Notes: generated from the sequence alone by a model not told the origin. A stretch of DNA of 64,000 bases from Bostrychus sinensis (GCA_020698575.1 CM036245.1:3967109-4031108); one strand, 5' to 3'. Positions 33,243-45,059 are shown, counted from the stretch's first letter. Numbers and translations are program-made.

Positions 33243-34297
33243 TACTTATATTTGCTCAGAATGAATGCAAGTCAATGGGCGAAGCCCACTCGTGGGTCAA
33301 TGACGCTTGTCATTGACATTTGACTCCACGGTCACGTGGGGGACCTCGAGAACTTTAAAAAAATATATAATTTGTGGGTACTATGTCAACGGATATATTG
33401 TTTTTGTGCTAAAATTATTTTTTATTTTTCTTCTGCTCTTCGACCGCTAATTTGACCCCCTGAAAATTTATGAAAACTCACCAAATTTTGTCCAAAATTT
33501 ACACGTGCATGAAATTTTTTTTAATATAGGTGTCATACAGAATAACACTTATTTACACTGAAGCAGCAGATACCGCACCTGTCCTTCAATTCTCCAATAA
33601 ATATGAGGCAGTTTTCCCAAACGCTGAGGGGAGTGGCATATGTGCAGGCTGCAGTTCACTCCAGTGTCTTGTCTGCTCCTCTCTCTCTGATGATCAGCAA
33701 AACCAGGAAAACTTCAGTCTGTTGTAAATCGATCGTCTCCTCGTACACAGTCTGAAGTTACTTCACTTATCTTGTTGTATAACAGCTGGTCAGGGCAACA
33801 GTGAGGCTGTAGGCTTCTGTTTAGAATGGGGTTCCTTTAGGATTCCTGTTAGGAAGTAATCCAAAAGTAAAGTAACTAAGTTACTTTCATGAGTCAGTAA
33901 CTAAGGAAAGTAATATATTACTTTTTAAAAGAGTAACTAGTAATCTGTAACTAGTTACTTTTTTGAGTAACTAACCCAACACTGTATATGAGCAGTGTTA
34001 TCATGAGGAGGCATTGTTTGACTTGAGTGATGTGAAGAAGCAGGAATCCATTGTTCGCATCAATCCCTGTGTTTTTGTTGTTATGAAAATTTGTTGAAAG
34101 TTACAGTGACACACAGTGCGGAATAACAGAGAGGATTTGAACACAGCCTGCACAGACCCCAACAAACTGTGCAGCACCATGTTTTCCTTTCTTTCTACAT
34201 GTAAACACTGACAGACCTTATTTAGATTTTTTTCTGTAAAAGTTAGTCAAACTCAGGAGAACAGTAGTGAGATTTAAATTAATGAGTGAATACAAAG

Positions 34298-35191
34298 TAG
34301 GGCTGTAACTAATGATTATTTTGGTAGTCGATTAGTCAGCGATTATGTTTTCGATTAGTCGACAAACGATTATTTCTGTTGTGTCTTGGTGTTTACCTAA
34401 CACCACACTGCTGTACATATTACACCTGCTCAAGCACATCCCTGATTATCACCCTTCTACCATAACAACATTCTATTGTTAAAATAATGACCAAGATATA
34501 CGATATATTATATATTTTTTTACATAACCCCATGTTATGTTAAAAAATAAAAATATTAGCTATAAATTAGCGTTAAATAACACAACAAAATAAACTGCCA
34601 TGTTTGTCGTGAGTGAACAACAGAGAAAAGCTTTGATATATCTGCAATTTACGGACTGCATGCGACATTTGTCAGCTTGCAGACTACTGTCACATGCTAA
34701 ATGTGCCTCGTTAGCTTAACCTGCAAAAACCTACCCATGAATATCAGAAGTGGACACGGCTCACGGGTGTTTTTAAGGTGCTCATGCATTGCCGTTGTAC
34801 TCCCGTGAAAAGACCGCTCCATTTTGCACAGCCTACACAGTACTGACTTTGTTGACTTTTTTTCTTTGAAATACTTCCACACTTTCGGGTGTTTTGGTCT
34901 TATTCTTTTCTCCGCTTCCGTCTGACTTTCTGCCATCATTTGTGTCTTCTTCATCAGAATGCAGTCAAGAGAGACAGACAATGATAGACAACGGGAAATT
35001 CTGCCCCCTTAACTTCCTGCAGTGTATTGCGGTCCCCCAAAATAACACCAGGTCATAAAAAAATGCATTTTGTTGTTGTTGCAATTTTACAAACTAAATG
35101 TGCATCCATACAACGTGTCGACTATAAAAATTAGCGTTGACAAATTTTAATAATCGACATTGGCGATTATCGACTAATTGTTACAGCCCTA
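34298..35191 (-). mobile_element. hAT remnant with BED finger, copy 5
   Basis: Same element; BED-finger frame 34981-34697. Confidence 0.8.
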
Positions 35192-35323
35192 CAACACAGA
35201 TTTGTAAACTCAAGTGTAGATCAACTGCATAACAACATGTCAATATTCTCAGACTGACAAATTTATTTGCACTAGTACAAGTAATGAAAGTAACACATCT
35301 GTTGTAACATATTTTAATTTCAG

Positions 35324-35550
35324 AAACAGAGAGAGAGAAGCCTGTGGTTCTGGTGGTGATGCATCACACAAGAGAAGAGAACCATCAAACAGATGGAACC
35401 CAGTGGAGGACCATATATGAGAATGTGAAGTTTCAGGCTGAAATTCTCTTCCACCAAACCACAAATGGATTACTGGAGTGTGACAGAAATGACCAGGCCA
35501 TTCAGAAACTGGGGGACGAATGTAAGGGACTACACTACAGAACATATTGA
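35324..35550 (+). CDS. VMHHT exon 6, copy 5
   Basis: Same protein as copy 1, same TGA and donor. Confidence 0.7.
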
Positions 35551-35956
35551 ATTAAAATGTTGCTGATTTAGCATGTATAAAAAAAATATATATACTTAAG
35601 ACAAGGCTTAAAAATGTTTAATTACAACAGTACCAACAGCCTTTTGCTGAAAATCAAAACACTTAAAACCGAAGGCTAAGGAAGGAAAGGTTAACCAGAG
35701 CAGGGTATGATGCTTAGTGTGGCTACTAGCAACACACAACAGATAAATGAGCACACGTCCTTCAAATCGAACAATGCACGGCATCTTCTCACACATCCAT
35801 GTGACCTTTCAGGACACAGCACCAGGGCCGTCCAAGGATCACCTCTGGGAGTGAAGGGGGCAGGAGGAAGGGGGGTTAGTCGGCCAATGTCATAAAATTT
35901 GATTTTTACATAAAAGTACAAAATGATTCTAATACAGAAATGTTGGCCTTCTACAG

Positions 35957-36192
35957 CAGAGTGGAGGCAAGGGCTTTGGCCTAGACTTAAGCTTTGGTTC
36001 TGGACTACACCTCTGCTGTGGCTTAGAAAATTGTGGACTACAATCTGTGGTGAGCCAGAGTTTGTCTTGTTTGGTTTTGGATGATAATCTAGTTTGAGGA
36101 GTTTAGGGGATTTTTTTCCTCTTTCAGGATTTTTCAGAAAAGATCGGAGGATGAAAGTCCACACTATTGTTACTGTAGTAGGCTCAAGCCGG
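35957..36192 (+). pseudogene. Paralogous exon 4 (35957-36049) and truncated exon 5 (from 36128), copy 5
   Basis: Same structure as at 14216; it joins the partial sixth copy at 36192/36193. Confidence 0.6.
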
Positions 36193-36830
36193 GTAGCACA
36201 AACCTCTGGGTGATCCAGCAGCCGGGTAGCACAGGCCCCAGAGCGATGTAGCAGACTCTAGTTTCATGCCAAGAAAGAGTACTACAGATGCAGTGTTTGC
36301 TTTGAGGATGCTGCAGGAGAAGTACAGAGAAGATCAGAGGGCTCTGCATTGTGTTATTGTAGATTTAGAATAACCTCATGCATTAATGAAGCAGTAACTT
36401 TGCATCGTTTTTGCCCATGTACTTGTGGGTTTTTTTAAAATGCAAGCAGTGATAACACTGACACAATTTAAGACTTTTACCTTTTTACATTTTGGTACAA
36501 GTGTAACAGTGATGTGAAACATGTACATCATTCAGTACACAATTTGAGTGAGAATTATTTTAAGAGTTTGAGAAGCATGAGTGACTTTTTTTTCCTCTTT
36601 CAGTATTTTGCAGAAACGTTCGGAGGCTTTCATCCAAGCTGAAGGTCCACACCATTGTTACTGCAGAAACATATGAAGCTCATGAACAAATCCTTCAGAG
36701 AATGAAGAATAAGGTGGAGCTGATCCCTGCAGAGCCAGCAGACTGTGAAGTGGTCCTGATCTTCTGTGTGGTCATTTCTCGAGTTGGATCAGACGTGGAG
36801 GAAGCCATCATGAGGATTCCAGGTAACACA
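36193..36830 (+). repeat. 5.4 kb unit, copy 6 (partial, about 640 bp near-identical)
   Basis: Near-identical to the first 630 bp of the unit (a handful of substitutions such as GCAGACTC for GCAGGCTC and CTGAAGGTC for CTGAAAGTC). Identity then falls abruptly after the exon 5 donor. From here the intron and exon 6 are homologous but clearly diverged and lack the Tc1 and hAT insertions. Confidence 0.93.
36604..36822 (+). CDS. VMHHT exon 5, copy 6
   Basis: 219 nt, phase 1-1, AG/GT intact, product nearly identical to the other copies (ETYEAHEQ for ETYGAHEQ). It would splice to the diverged exon 6 at 37378. Confidence 0.72.
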
Positions 36831-37377
36831 TAAAACAATAAAATATATTCTATACAATGGGTACAGTCTCATACATTAAAATAAAAGCAGGTGCTCTATG
36901 TTGCTATTTGGGGCACAGTTGCTAAAATTGTCTCATATCTCTGGTTTATCCTTCTGGCTTCTTCTAACAGCCCTGCACCTGTAACATCTACATTGCTGCA
37001 GATGTGCAGATGAGCTGAACACTAGCCAACACTGTTGTTGTAAAGTATTAGCTCAAGAATTACATAAATGTGTCAATGTAACTACTCAATGTCATCAAAA
37101 CATCCGTTCTTCCCAGAACTCAGGAGCCTTCGTGACACTGGGTTGGAGGTCACTCAGAACATTTAGAAACACAATATTCTTTTCTTTCCTCACATAAACA
37201 CTGACAGACCATGTTTAGGTTTGTTTCTATTAAAGCTAGTCAGACTCACAGGTTCATTACCTTAAGTCTACATCAACACAACAATTGTATTATGACACTG
37301 TTCTCAGGATGACAAATGTATTTGCACTACTAGGTAAATAACAGTAACACATTTTTTGTAACATATTTTAATTTCAG

Positions 37378-37616
37378 AAACAGTGAGAGAGAAGCCTGTG
37401 GTTCTGGTGGTGATGCATCACACAACAGAAGAGAACTATCAAACAGATGGAACCCAGTGGAGGACCATATATGAGAATGCAAAGTTTCATGTTGATGTTC
37501 TTTTCCACCAAACGAAACATGGATTACTGAAATGTGACAAAAATAATCTGGCAATACAGGAACTAGTGGACAAGTGTAAGAACAGAGAGTTTGACTTTAA
37601 TGGGAAACATTTTTAA
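37378..37616 (+). CDS. VMHHT exon 6, diverged last copy
   Basis: Acceptor TTTTAATTTCAG, phase 1. It encodes KPVVLVVMHHTTEENYQTDG, then FHVDVLFHQTKHGLLKCDKN, and reads to TAA at 37614-37616 after NREFDFNGKHF. As in the other copies a phase-1 donor (AAGT|GTAAGA) follows exactly 198 nt, at 37576. Amino-acid changes are spread through the exon, while VMHHT, FHQ and GLL-C are kept, which suggests that this motif set is constrained. With 36604-36822 it forms the most plausible 3' end of a long transcript. Confidence 0.72.
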
Positions 37617-38796
37617 TCAGCATCAAAACATAATGTACTACATCTGCTGCATAATGTACAGCAGATGGGTCATAGTAAGAGTACAGTAGTACACAGTACA
37701 CAAATATGTTTCTGACCACTGTGTATCAGAATGTTTTTGTAACACGAGCGCTCACAACTCAAATGCACAGAAAACACAATGGTCTGGAAAAAAGAAGTAC
37801 TTTTTATTTACCGCTGTTATGTTTAAATGTCCATGCAATTACTTTTCTCCAGTAAATCAAGCCATTACTTTTATTTTACTGCTCTAAATCATTGCATCTA
37901 TTTTTCTACTGATGTAGTGACATACTTCAGCCACAAGGGGAGGCACTGTCACTCCCTCAACTCCGCCGATCTGTGAGCCATAACATAATGAATAGAAATG
38001 CTGCAGTCCTCTACAAATGAATCATCTCTGTATTAACTCACTATTGTTTCCTCAAACACGTCTCAAAATGTATAATTTTAACTGTATGTTCATATCAATA
38101 AATATTACGTTAATACAATAATTACAGTCAAAACAGATGCTGTCTGTGTGAATGCCAATAAAAAAAAATGTATTTCTTTGCTTGTGTCACATTGTTTGTT
38201 TCACCAACTGGTATTGTAACTTAAACCAAGGGTAGCAGACTGATTTTTTGGTTACATCAAACTACGATTATAAAATGCCATGTAGGGCTCCAGAGGACAG
38301 CAGGTGAGGAGAGGTAACAATTTGCTTTCACTGAATGTATAACAGTCCACAGTACAGACATCAAGGTCTGTCCTTAGAGGTCAAACTGTTCAAGTGTTTT
38401 TGTTTAGTTTGCATTTTTACACCACATCTTAAAATCACTAAAGTCAATATTTTGGCTAATCTTTAAAATATGAAAAACTCATTTAAAAAATCCTTTTCCT
38501 TTCAGTATTTATAGAACACAAGAGCATCATAAAATCAACCTGGCATTTAAAGGCTTAAAATCCTGATAGTTATTTAATATTAAATAAGGACTGCGTGTGA
38601 TCGTGTTGTCTACCCACTTTGTTATGTGTCTTGGGTGACAGAGTTGTTACATATGAGCTCTTTAATGAATTGTCTCCTCCCATGCCATTTTATCCATTTT
38701 TTAAGCTAGAACTGCAGAATCCCAGCTAAACAGAAGTGTCAAGACAAAACGGAAGTGCGCAATTCATAAAAGTGAGCGTGGCGTAATAAGATGAAC
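37617..38796. other. No gene recognised
   Basis: AT-rich, without convincing exons or classified repeats. The segment may be a long intron if the relic exon at 38.8 kb is used. Confidence 0.5.
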
Positions 38797-38800
38797 AAAG

Positions 38801-38935
38801 CTGCATGTTAATGTTCTCTACCATCAGATTGTGAACGGATTACTGAAGTGTTCTAGTAATAACCAGGCCATCAAGGAAATACAAGAAACAACCAAATCTA
38901 TTGTCAAAAGCAAAGGACACAATCTTAACTTTTGA
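38801..38935 (+). pseudogene. 5'-truncated VMHHT exon 6 relic
   Basis: 45 codons including stop: LHVNVLYHQIVNGLLKCSSN, NQAIKEIQE, ending KGHNLNF and TGA. It aligns with FHVDVLFHQTKHGLLKCDKN-NLAIQE of the copy at 37.4 kb. The first half of the exon, with VMHHT, is absent, and no acceptor is evident. This is a further, older paralogue remnant that shows the family was already duplicated before the 5.4 kb array arose. Confidence 0.7.
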
Positions 38936-40648
38936 CCAAATGAAAAACTTTAACATCACAAATAAAAAATAAAAGTTAGGCCATACACTTAAACCATTAA
39001 AGCAGATCTCTGTAACTTTTCTAATTTCTTCCCTGTTTGTGTCTCACGCTCCTCTCTGGTGCGCCCCCTACAGTTGAAGTCCAGTTGACTCCTGTGTGAC
39101 CCTATAAAGTTTATAGGAACATTTATTAAATTTTCAATTCAGTTTACGATTGGCAATTCTATATTCTATTCCTACAATTCATTTTGAAATTGCATTTCAA
39201 ATGGCAAATGGCAATTCCATGTCCAAGGTTGCAATTCAATATTGATTAAATTTTAAATAAAACCGGCCACCTTGACCCAGCGCCCCTCGCTAGCTAGTGG
39301 CATTCAGAGCTAACAATACCTGACTCAAAACAGCTTGATCTAGGTCATTTTGAAATGTGCTGCTGTTTAATTAGTTATTAGTAAATTTAGAGTGGGCTAT
39401 CTTTATTCAATTCAGTTTTATTTGTATGTCCCAGTATCACAACAAAAGTCGCCTCAAAGGGCTTCACAAACAGTTGATCAAACATAAACACACAATCAGA
39501 CTTAACACACAATCAACACAAACAATAACTACACTACACTAAACAGACCCAGGACACTCCTGTCCTTACACCCTCCTTCTTGGTAAGGAAAAACTCCTAA
39601 AAAAACCCAGCTATGGGAAAAAAGAAGAAACCTTATGGAGCCCATATTGAAGGAGAGATCCTCTCCCAGGACGGACAGGCAACATCTGTCAGGAGTTAGT
39701 TCATTAGTTCATCATAGGATCATAGTTCACTCTGTAAGGATTCATCCAGACGAGAGTGGGGTGAGGTAGGTTGAGGAAGTCCATAGGATGCAGCAGGTGG
39801 GCCACATCCAGACAGGTGAGTGGGGCGAGATAGGTCCAGGAAATCCAGTATGTATATTATGTATGTAGCCAGTAGATTGTCCTGTGGGCTACTGTACAGA
39901 AGAATGGGCTAATGTCTAATCACTGCACCTATCAAGGGTGTTTACTATAGCTATGGACCCAGGTAAGCTGCTCTGCTTCAGGCTGTAGTTTACGCTGCTC
40001 CTGTACTGTTTTGGTAAGGTGCCCCAGTCTTCACACACTTTTGTACGATGTGTACATACTTTCCTCATATCGTGTTTTTTAAAGAGTCAGCTAAGTGATT
40101 TTGTTCGTCTTTTCTCTTTTGTTCTGACTTGTTATGAGTAATATTATTTGTTATAAAGGACTAATGTTTAAATTTCAATCAAGGATGACAGAAGAAACCC
40201 AGGTATACACTGGCGAGAGGCCAAGTGGCTCCTAAGAGGGAAAAGAAAAATTAAAAACCAGGCTGGAAGCAAGCACTGACGACTGTCCTAAAGTTGGTAG
40301 AAAATACAAGGGAAGTAGCTTGTTTTACAGCTCTCTATTACAATGACAGAGTTGTCCTCATATTACTGCAAACAAACAAATAGCATGCGAGTCATGAAAT
40401 TAAGTATGAATAAATTAATCCATTACATTACATTTGCAATTCATCCACAAGGAAAGGGGTAGAGGCTGGTAGTGAGACAATGGGATATGAGAGAGAGGAA
40501 AGGCTTCACCAGAGAGGAGGAAACAAAAGCAATGTTATCTGAAGCAAGAAAAACAGATATCTTTCTACCAGTTTTATGAACATATTTTATTTTAATTACT
40601 GAAAAGTTGCTAACTGTAGTGATGTTTTCTCAGACATGCAGGCAGCTC
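38936..40648. other. Intergenic dispersed repeats
   Basis: At about 39395-39700 is a well-known type of fish repeat with TTCAATTCAGTTTTATTTGT, AAAGGGCTTCACA, GGAAAAACTCCTAAAAAAAC and AGAAGAAACCTTATGGAGCC. Short GGCAATTC-type repeats lie at about 39135-39250, and a repeat-like phrase with GCGCCCCCTACAG near 39061. The remainder is unassigned. No gene was recognised. Confidence 0.5.
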
Positions 40649-41878
40649 TGGAGATGGTCAGTCTGACTCAGAGACAGTTCTGGAGATGGTCAGTCTGACT
40701 CAGAAACAGTTCTGGAGATGGTCAGTCTGACTCAGAGACAGTTTTGGAGATGGTCAGTCTAACTCAGAGACAGTTCTGGAGATGGTCAGTCTGACTCAGA
40801 GACAGTTCTGGAGATGGTCAGTCTGACTCAGAGACAGTTCTGGAGATGGTCAGTCTGACTCAGAGACAGTTTTGGAGATGGTCAGTCTGACTCAGAGACA
40901 GTTCTGGAGACGGTCAGTCTGACTCAGAGACAGTTCTGGAGATGGTCAGTCTGACTCAGAGACAGTTCTGGAGATGGTCAGTCTGACTCAGAGACAGTTC
41001 TGGAGATGGTCAGTCTGACTCAGAGACAGTTTTGGAGATGGTCAGTCTAACTCAGAGACAGTTCTGGAGATGGTCAGTCTGACTCAGAGACAGTTCTGGA
41101 GATGGTCAGTCTGACTCAGAGACAGTTTTGGAGATGGTCAGTCTGACTCAGAGACAGTTCTGGAGATGGTCAGTCTGACTCAGAGACAGTTTTGGAGATG
41201 GTCAGTCTGACTCAGAGACAGTTCTGGAGATGGTCAGTCTGACTCAGAGACAGTTTTGGAGATGGTCAGTCTGACTCAGAGACAGTTTTGGAGATGGTCA
41301 GTCTGACTCAGAGACAGTTCTGGAGATGGTCAGTCTGACTCAGAGACAGTTTTGGAGATGGTCAGTCTGACTCAGAGACAGTTCTGGAGATGGTCAGTCT
41401 GACTCAGAAAGAGTTCTGGAGATGGTCAGTCTGACTCAGAGACAGTTCTGGAGATGGTCAGTCTGACTCAGAGACAGTTTTGGAGATGGTCAGTCTGACT
41501 CAGAGACAGTTCTGGAGATGGTCAGTCTGACTCAGAGACAGTTCTGGAGATGGTCAGTCTGACTCAGAGAGAGTTCTGGAGATGGTCAGTCTGACTCAGA
41601 GACAGTTTTGGAGATGGTCAGTCTGACTCAGAGACAGTTCTGGAGATGGTCAGTCTGACTCAGAGACAGTTCTGGAGATGGTCAGTCTGACTCAGAGAGA
41701 GTTCTGGAGATGGTCAGTCTGACTCAGAGACAGTTTTGGAGATGGTCAGTCTGACTCAGAGAGAGTTCTGGAGATGGTCAGTCTGACTCAGAGACAGTTT
41801 TGGAGATGGTCAGTCTGACTCAGAGACAGTTCTGGAGATGGTCAGTCTGACTCAGAGACAGTTCTGGAGATGGTCAGT
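40649..41878 (+). repeat. 32-bp minisatellite, about 38 units, AP-1 motif in nearly every unit
   Basis: Tandem 32-bp unit running TGGAGATGGTCAGTC then TGACTCAGAGACAGTTC. Variable positions are GTTCTGG/GTTTTGG and GACAGTT/GAGAGTT. TGACTCA, the AP-1 (TRE) consensus, occurs once per unit, except where the unit has TAACTCA (two places). No spacers separate the units, so this is not a CRISPR array. Confidence 0.97.
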
Positions 41879-41924
41879 TGTACACTTAAAAACTGCAGTA
41901 AAGTCATGGGCTGCTTCAGGGACA

Positions 41925-42430
41925 ATGTAGTAGTAACAGTAGTTTAGTAGTAGTCACAGCAGTAGTGATAATACTAGGTTGTGTTTATATGAATTTCTTT
42001 TTACGTTTATAGAAATATTAATATTATTTTGATGTAACAGTATTTTGACTTGAGTATAAACTGAGTACTCATTTCACCTCTGAACACAACACAGGTCACA
42101 GCATACATTCATTCATTCATTCATTTTCTACCGCTTTTCCCGTTAGGGGTCGCGGGTGACTGGAGCCTATCCCAGTAACTTTGGGCCGAAGGCGGGGTAC
42201 ACCCTGGACAGGGGCCAGCTTGTCGCAGGGCGTCACAGCATACAGTCTTCACTATTTTATTGTTGTAATGCCTTGTTAAACCTTGAGAGGGCGCTCCAGA
42301 CCCACATTTGTAACCTGTAGCTGCTGCACTGTAGTAAATTTGACCTGAGGCCTCCCTCTGCTGACTGTCCCGGGTTAGTCCCAGCAGGGGATGGAACCAT
42401 GAAGATGTCCTGTTTGGGAATTATACATCT
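41925..42430. repeat. Segment D0, homologous to blocks at 45.1 and 52.2 kb
   Basis: Shares TTGTAATGCCTTGTTAAACC, GAGAGGGCGCTCCAG and TAGCTGCTGCACTGTA with 45486-45551 and 52538-52608. With the 52 kb copy it also shares the following GTCCCGGGTTAGTCCCAGCA. It is interrupted by a short retroposon. Confidence 0.8.
42107..42231 (-). mobile_element. Short retroposon tail with (ATTC)n, 12-bp target duplication
   Basis: A 125-bp insert beginning with an ATTC run (its 3' tail on the minus strand), then TTTTCTACCGCTTTTCCCG and GGCGGGGTACACCCTGGACA, a familiar fish LINE/SINE 3' end. It is flanked by perfect GTCACAGCATAC copies at 42095-42106 and 42232-42243, the hallmark of target-primed insertion. Confidence 0.85.
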
Positions 42431-43563
42431 TATTTACCACCAAATTAGTTTATTCCAGGGGTTCTTGACATTTTTGGCCCATTCAAATATTAAACTGCAT
42501 TGATTTCACTGATCTCAGGCTTAGTTTGATATGTTTTAAACAACTAAACAAGCTCAAACCTGTCAAATAAAATGTGATCAGCACAAAGACGCATACATAC
42601 AACAAATCAAGCCTCTAGCTAAAACATAAAAAGTAGTTAAAACCAACATTTCTTACCACACTGTCAGAGTCGAGGGTCAAGCACATGACCCCGGTGCTGC
42701 AGGCTCTCAATTAGAAGCAATCATCTGCATTAGTACTGTTTAGTTTGGTAACACTTTAGTTTAGGGTCCACCAATTAAGCTTTCACTAAGTGCTAATTAT
42801 GGTAGTTGGTGGTTAATTAGCTCTAAATTGGTAATTATAAAGCACCTATTAATCCCTTATTCTGTGTGAACATATTCTACAACTAATTACTGCAGCAATA
42901 GAACCCTTTCTGAAAAGTGATTCTAAAAATGAGAGATATAGAATCATTTTTCCAAAAGGTTCTTTATTAAACCACAACAACTCTCCACAGTTCAAGAGTC
43001 AACAGTGTCCAACTGCAGCTCAGGTTCACTGTCACCAACAGTTTCTGTTACAGCAAAAGGTGAGTCTTTTAAACTTATTTTATTTTTTTAATCTTTTAGC
43101 TCTATTTATTTTAGTCAAATATTTTATTATGGTTAATGACAAATGACTAAAAGTAACTATAATATGATGTATCCCTTGTAAATATACAAATATAAAAAAA
43201 ATATTTTTTTTCAACATTCCTATCCAACTGCTAGCTTAACTGTTAGTGTCTCTGTTAGCGAGCTGCTAAAGGTCTGTTAGCTCTGTAACTAATGTTATAT
43301 GATTCTACAAACAGTATTTACTCCTTCAAATGACAATGCAGTTTAAGCACTAAATAACAAACAGTATGTATCTCTTTTACAGATATTTTATATTGAGTCC
43401 CTTCAAACTCAAGGTAAGGTAACAGTATCTGTGCAGTGATACAGATGTGCAGTGATACAGATGTGCATCATGCTACAGTATTAGCCTACATGGTAACAGT
43501 AAGCCTTTTGTTTCTCTTTGAGTCCAGATGATGGGCTGCTAAACTTATGAAGCTTTAGACCTC
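42431..43563. other. No gene recognised
   Basis: AT-rich, with short low-complexity runs near 43080 and 43190. No exon or classified repeat was seen. Confidence 0.5.
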
Positions 43564-43850
43564 ACTGAAGACTCCAGAGGACAGCGGTCCTCATGTCCTC
43601 AGACACTGAAGACTCCAGAGGACAGCAGTCCTCATGTCCTCAGACACTGAAGACTCCAGAGGACAGCGGTCCTCATGTCCTCAGACACTGAAGACTCCAG
43701 AGGACAGCGGTCCTCATGTCCTCAGACACTGAAGACTCCAGAGGACAGCGGTCCTCATGTCCTCAGACACTGAAGACTCCAGAGGACAGCGGTCCTCATG
43801 TCCTCAGACACTGAAGACTCCAGAGGACAGCAGTCCTCATGTCCTCAGAC
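43564..43850 (+). repeat. 41-bp minisatellite, 7 units
   Basis: Seven near-perfect units starting ACTGAAGACTCCAGAGGACA and ending CTCATGTCCTCAGAC. The only variation noted is AGCGGTCC/AGCAGTCC. Confidence 0.96.
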
Positions 43851-43889
43851 ATCATGTGTGGACGTCACAGGAGGCTCCTGTCACTAACT

Positions 43890-45048
43890 AGTCTGAGAGG
43901 ACAGAGACTGTAGTCCTCAGTCTGAGAGGACAGAGGACAGTCTGAGAGGACAGAGGCTGTAGTCCACAGTCTGAGAGGACAGAGGCTGTAGTCCACAGTC
44001 TGAGAGGACAGAGGCTGTAGTCCACAGTCTGAGAGGACAGAGGCTGTAGTCCACAGTCTGAGAGGACAGAGGCTGTAGTCCACAGTCTGAGGACAGAGGA
44101 CAGTCTGAGAGGACAGAGGACAGTCTGAGAGGACAGAGGACAGTCTGAGAGGACAGAGACTGTAGTCCACAGTCTGAGAGGACAGAGGCTGTAGTCCACA
44201 GTCTGAGAGGACAGAGGCTGTAGTCCACAGTCTGAGAGGACAGAGGACAGTCTGAGAGGACAGAGGACAGTCTGAGAGGACAGAGGACCGTCTGAGAGGA
44301 CAGAGGACCGTCTGAGAGGACAGAGGACAGTCTGAGAGGACAGAGGCTGTAGTCCACAGTCTGAGAGGACAGAGGACCGTCTGAGAGGACAGAGGACAGT
44401 CTGAGAGGACAGAGGCTGTAGTCCACAGTCTGAGAGGACAGAGGACAGTCTGAGAGGACAGAGGCTGTAGTCCACAGTCTGAGAGGACAGAGGACAGTCT
44501 AAGAGGACAGAGGACAGTCTGAGAGGACAGAGGACAGTCTGAGAGGACAGAGGCTGTAGTCCACAGTCAGAGAGGACAGAGGCTGTAGTCCACAGTCTGA
44601 GAGAACAGAGGCTGTAGTCCACAGTCAGAGAGGACAGAGGCTGTAGTCCACAGTCAGAGAGAACAGTGGACAGTCTGAGAGGACAGAGGACAGTCTGAGA
44701 GGACAGAGGCTGTAGTCCACAGTCTGAGAGGACAGAGGCTGTAGTCCACAGTCTGAGAGGACAGAGGCTGTAGTCCACAGTCTGAGAGGACAGAGGCTGT
44801 AGTCCACAGTCTGAGAGGACAGTGGACAGTCTGAGAGGACAGAGGACAGTCTGAGAGGACAGAGGACAGTCTGAGAGGACAGAGGCTGTAGTCCACAGTC
44901 TGAGAGGACAGAGGCTGTAGTCCACAGTCTGAGAGGACAGTGGACAGTCTGAGAGGACAGTGGACAGTCTGAGAGGACAGAGGACAGTCTGAGAGGACAG
45001 AGGACAGTCTGAGAGGACAGAGGCTGTAGTCCACAGTCAGAGAGGACA
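43890..45048 (+). repeat. Composite minisatellite of 20-bp and 29-bp units
   Basis: Two related units alternate irregularly: AGTCTGAGAGGACAGAGGAC (20 bp), and a 29-bp form that replaces its end with GGCTGTAGTCCAC. The words GAGGACAG and CTCAGAC link it to the adjacent 41-bp array. The minus strand is stop-free for up to 345 codons (44925-43888) because of composition; the product is a Ser/Leu/Cys repeat with no sign of a gene. Confidence 0.96.
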
Positions 45049-45059
45049 AGAGAAAGAGA

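Larger units (their letters stand above)
30757..36192 (+). repeat. 5.4 kb tandem unit, copy 5
   Basis: 5436 bp, closest to copy 4. Last complete unit. Confidence 0.97.

Noticed and set aside
40649..41878. CRISPR array
   Set aside because: Units are directly adjacent with no unique spacers, and the setting is eukaryotic.
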